Assembly: GCA_023445955.1 (NCBI GenBank)
Contig: JAEXJH010000125.1
Span: 1-6,215, forward strand
DNA from: Pseudomonadota bacterium
GTDB lineage: Bacteria; Pseudomonadota; Alphaproteobacteria; Caulobacterales; Caulobacteraceae
Direction of reading: 5' to 3'
Length of the DNA stretch: 6,215 nt
Position numbers and translations under genes: made by a program. Positions within the stretch are counted from its first letter, which is position 1. Each line of letters begins with the position of its first letter. The notes under the pieces were generated by a model. That model searched no databases. It had not been told where the DNA came from and saw only the letters and a program-made list of their open reading frames with translations. This document shows, piece by piece, positions 5,264-6,215 of the stretch.

Positions 5264-6215
5264 TTAGCGTGCGCCGTACAGCGCCATGACGTCCCGGCGG
5301 AACGCCGCGCCGCTGTCGGGGCGGCTGTAGAACATGTGGCCGCCCGGATAGTTGGACAGCGTCACGCGGCCGCCCGCCGTCGCCGGAATGGCGTCGACGA
5401 TCAGGCGCGAGGCGAAGAACGGGCACGACAGGTCGTTGTAGCCGTGCACGATCAGCACCTTCAGCTTCGGGTCGACCGAGACGACCTTGCGCAGATCGGT
5501 GACCGACTCGGTGTCGGCGCCGCGACCGCGGTCCCACAGGCGGTTGACGTTGCCCGACAGGGCTTCGTAGCGGGCCTCCGGCTTCCAGCCGACGATGCGG
5601 GTGGTGAAGTCGACGATGGCGCTGGTGGTCGGCGCGATGATCGCGTCGAGGATCGGGTCGTTGACCTCCTGCTCAGGCGCGAACGGGAAGGGATCCAGCG
5701 AGGTGACGTTGCTGTCGTAGCGGCTGCCCAGGCGCCCCTTGTCGCGGAACACCTCACGCAGGAACGACTGGGTCTCGAGGCGCCCGCCAGCGCGGCGGAC
5801 ATAGTCGGGCGACAGGCCGGTCATGGCCGAGACCTTGGCCGTCAGGCGCTCGATCGCGGCGGGGTCCGAACCCTTCATCAGGTCGACCATGTATTCGCCG
5901 CGCGTGTAGTCCTCGACGGCCTTCATGCTCTCTGCGGTCAGCCTGCCCTCGCGCTCCAGCTTGGCGGCGGCGATGGACGGCAGGGTCCACATGGCCGGCA
6001 GGGGCGAGACTTCCTGGCTGGCGCGGCCGGCGCTGGACAGCAGCGGCGAGACCAGCACCACGCCTTTCACGGCGACGCCGAGATCGGTCTGCAGCTCATA
6101 GGCCAGGCGCGGGCCGCGGAAACCGCCGTAGCTCTCGCCGACCAAGTACTTGGGCGAGGCCAGGCGCTCGCTCTTGACCAGGTAGTCGAAGACGATGCGC
6201 GACAGGTAGTCGATG
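5264..6215 (-). CDS. S10 serine carboxypeptidase (C-terminal part, cut by window edge)
   Basis: The last 316 codons of a peptidase S10 (carboxypeptidase C / cathepsin A-like) enzyme, an alpha/beta-hydrolase that removes C-terminal residues from peptides. The frame stays open to the right edge. A TTG at 6145 could be read as a start but lies inside the conserved KYLVGESYGG core, so the true start is outside. The full catalytic triad is present: the nucleophile Ser in GESYGG (codon 6133-6131), Asp in GYNDLSCPFFAS (5434-5432) and His in YPGGHMFY (5338-5336). The C-terminus ends LYGAR. Bacterial members are usually about 500 residues with a signal peptide, so the missing N-terminus probably carries one and the enzyme is likely periplasmic or secreted; that is inference. 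It converges on ppk2 with 4 bp between stops, sharing the 5220-5251 inverted repeat downstream. The physiological substrate cannot be told from the sequence. Confidence 0.94.
   Translation of the reverse strand, partial: IDYLSRIVFDYLVKSERLASPKYLVGESYGGFRGPRLAYELQTDLGVAVKGVVLVSPLLSSAGRASQEVSPLPAMWTLPSIAAAKLEREGRLTAESMKAVEDYTRGEYMVDLMKGSDPAAIERLTAKVSAMTGLSPDYVRRAGGRLETQSFLREVFRDKGRLGSRYDSNVTSLDPFPFAPEQEVNDPILDAIIAPTTSAIVDFTTRIVGWKPEARYEALSGNVNRLWDRGRGADTESVTDLRKVVSVDPKLKVLIVHGYNDLSCPFFASRLIVDAIPATAGGRVTLSNYPGGHMFYSRPDSGAAFRRDVMALYGAR

Noticed and set aside
5264..6145. TTG at 6145 as the start of the S10 peptidase
   Set aside because: The frame stays open to the window edge, and the TTG is the Leu inside the conserved strand leading to GESYGG.
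1..6215. Defence, mobile, CRISPR or tRNA content
   Set aside because: I saw no repeat arrays, transposase or integrase motifs, tRNA-like folds or attachment-site repeats. The genes look like ordinary chromosomal ones.

Overview
The window is GC-rich, tightly packed chromosomal DNA. It looks like an alphaproteobacterium close to Caulobacter (Caulobacteraceae). The reasons are the strong G/C third-position bias, a plant/alphaproteobacterial-type glutamate-cysteine ligase directly downstream of rsmE, and a TonB-dependent receptor with its own small secreted partner. The genus is inferred from protein style and gene order; no database search was made.

Layout from left to right. Positions 1-105 (minus) are the first 35 codons of a small secreted protein cut by the window edge. 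Positions 114-2162 (minus) encode a complete 682-residue TonB-dependent outer-membrane receptor; the two genes are 8 bp apart and form an operon. Positions 2163-2240 are a short intergenic region with a strong dyad (2171-2199) that overlaps the receptor's ribosome binding site. Positions 2241-3602 (minus) are gshA, glutamate-cysteine ligase. Positions 3603-3734 are a leader/intergenic region with a hairpin and an intrinsic-terminator-like structure that points the opposite way to both neighbouring genes. Positions 3735-4451 (minus) are rsmE, the 16S rRNA m3U1498 methyltransferase. A 46-bp divergent gap separates it from ppk2 (4498-5259, plus), a polyphosphate kinase 2 family protein. Converging on ppk2 with only 4 bp between stop codons is the C-terminal part of an S10 serine carboxypeptidase (5264-6215, minus), truncated by the right edge. 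A near-perfect 11-bp inverted repeat sits in the last codons of ppk2.

How the genes relate: rsmE and gshA are housekeeping genes (ribosome modification; first step of glutathione synthesis) in an arrangement I recall from other alphaproteobacteria. The receptor and secreted protein form a separate nutrient-uptake unit of unknown substrate, probably controlled at the 2171-2199 dyad. Ppk2 and the S10 peptidase have no evident functional link to the rest. I do not see a defence system, mobile element, CRISPR array, tRNA or rRNA. The most rewarding places for a second look are the receptor's dyad, the orphan plus-strand terminator, and two departures from family-typical residues in GshA and Ppk2.
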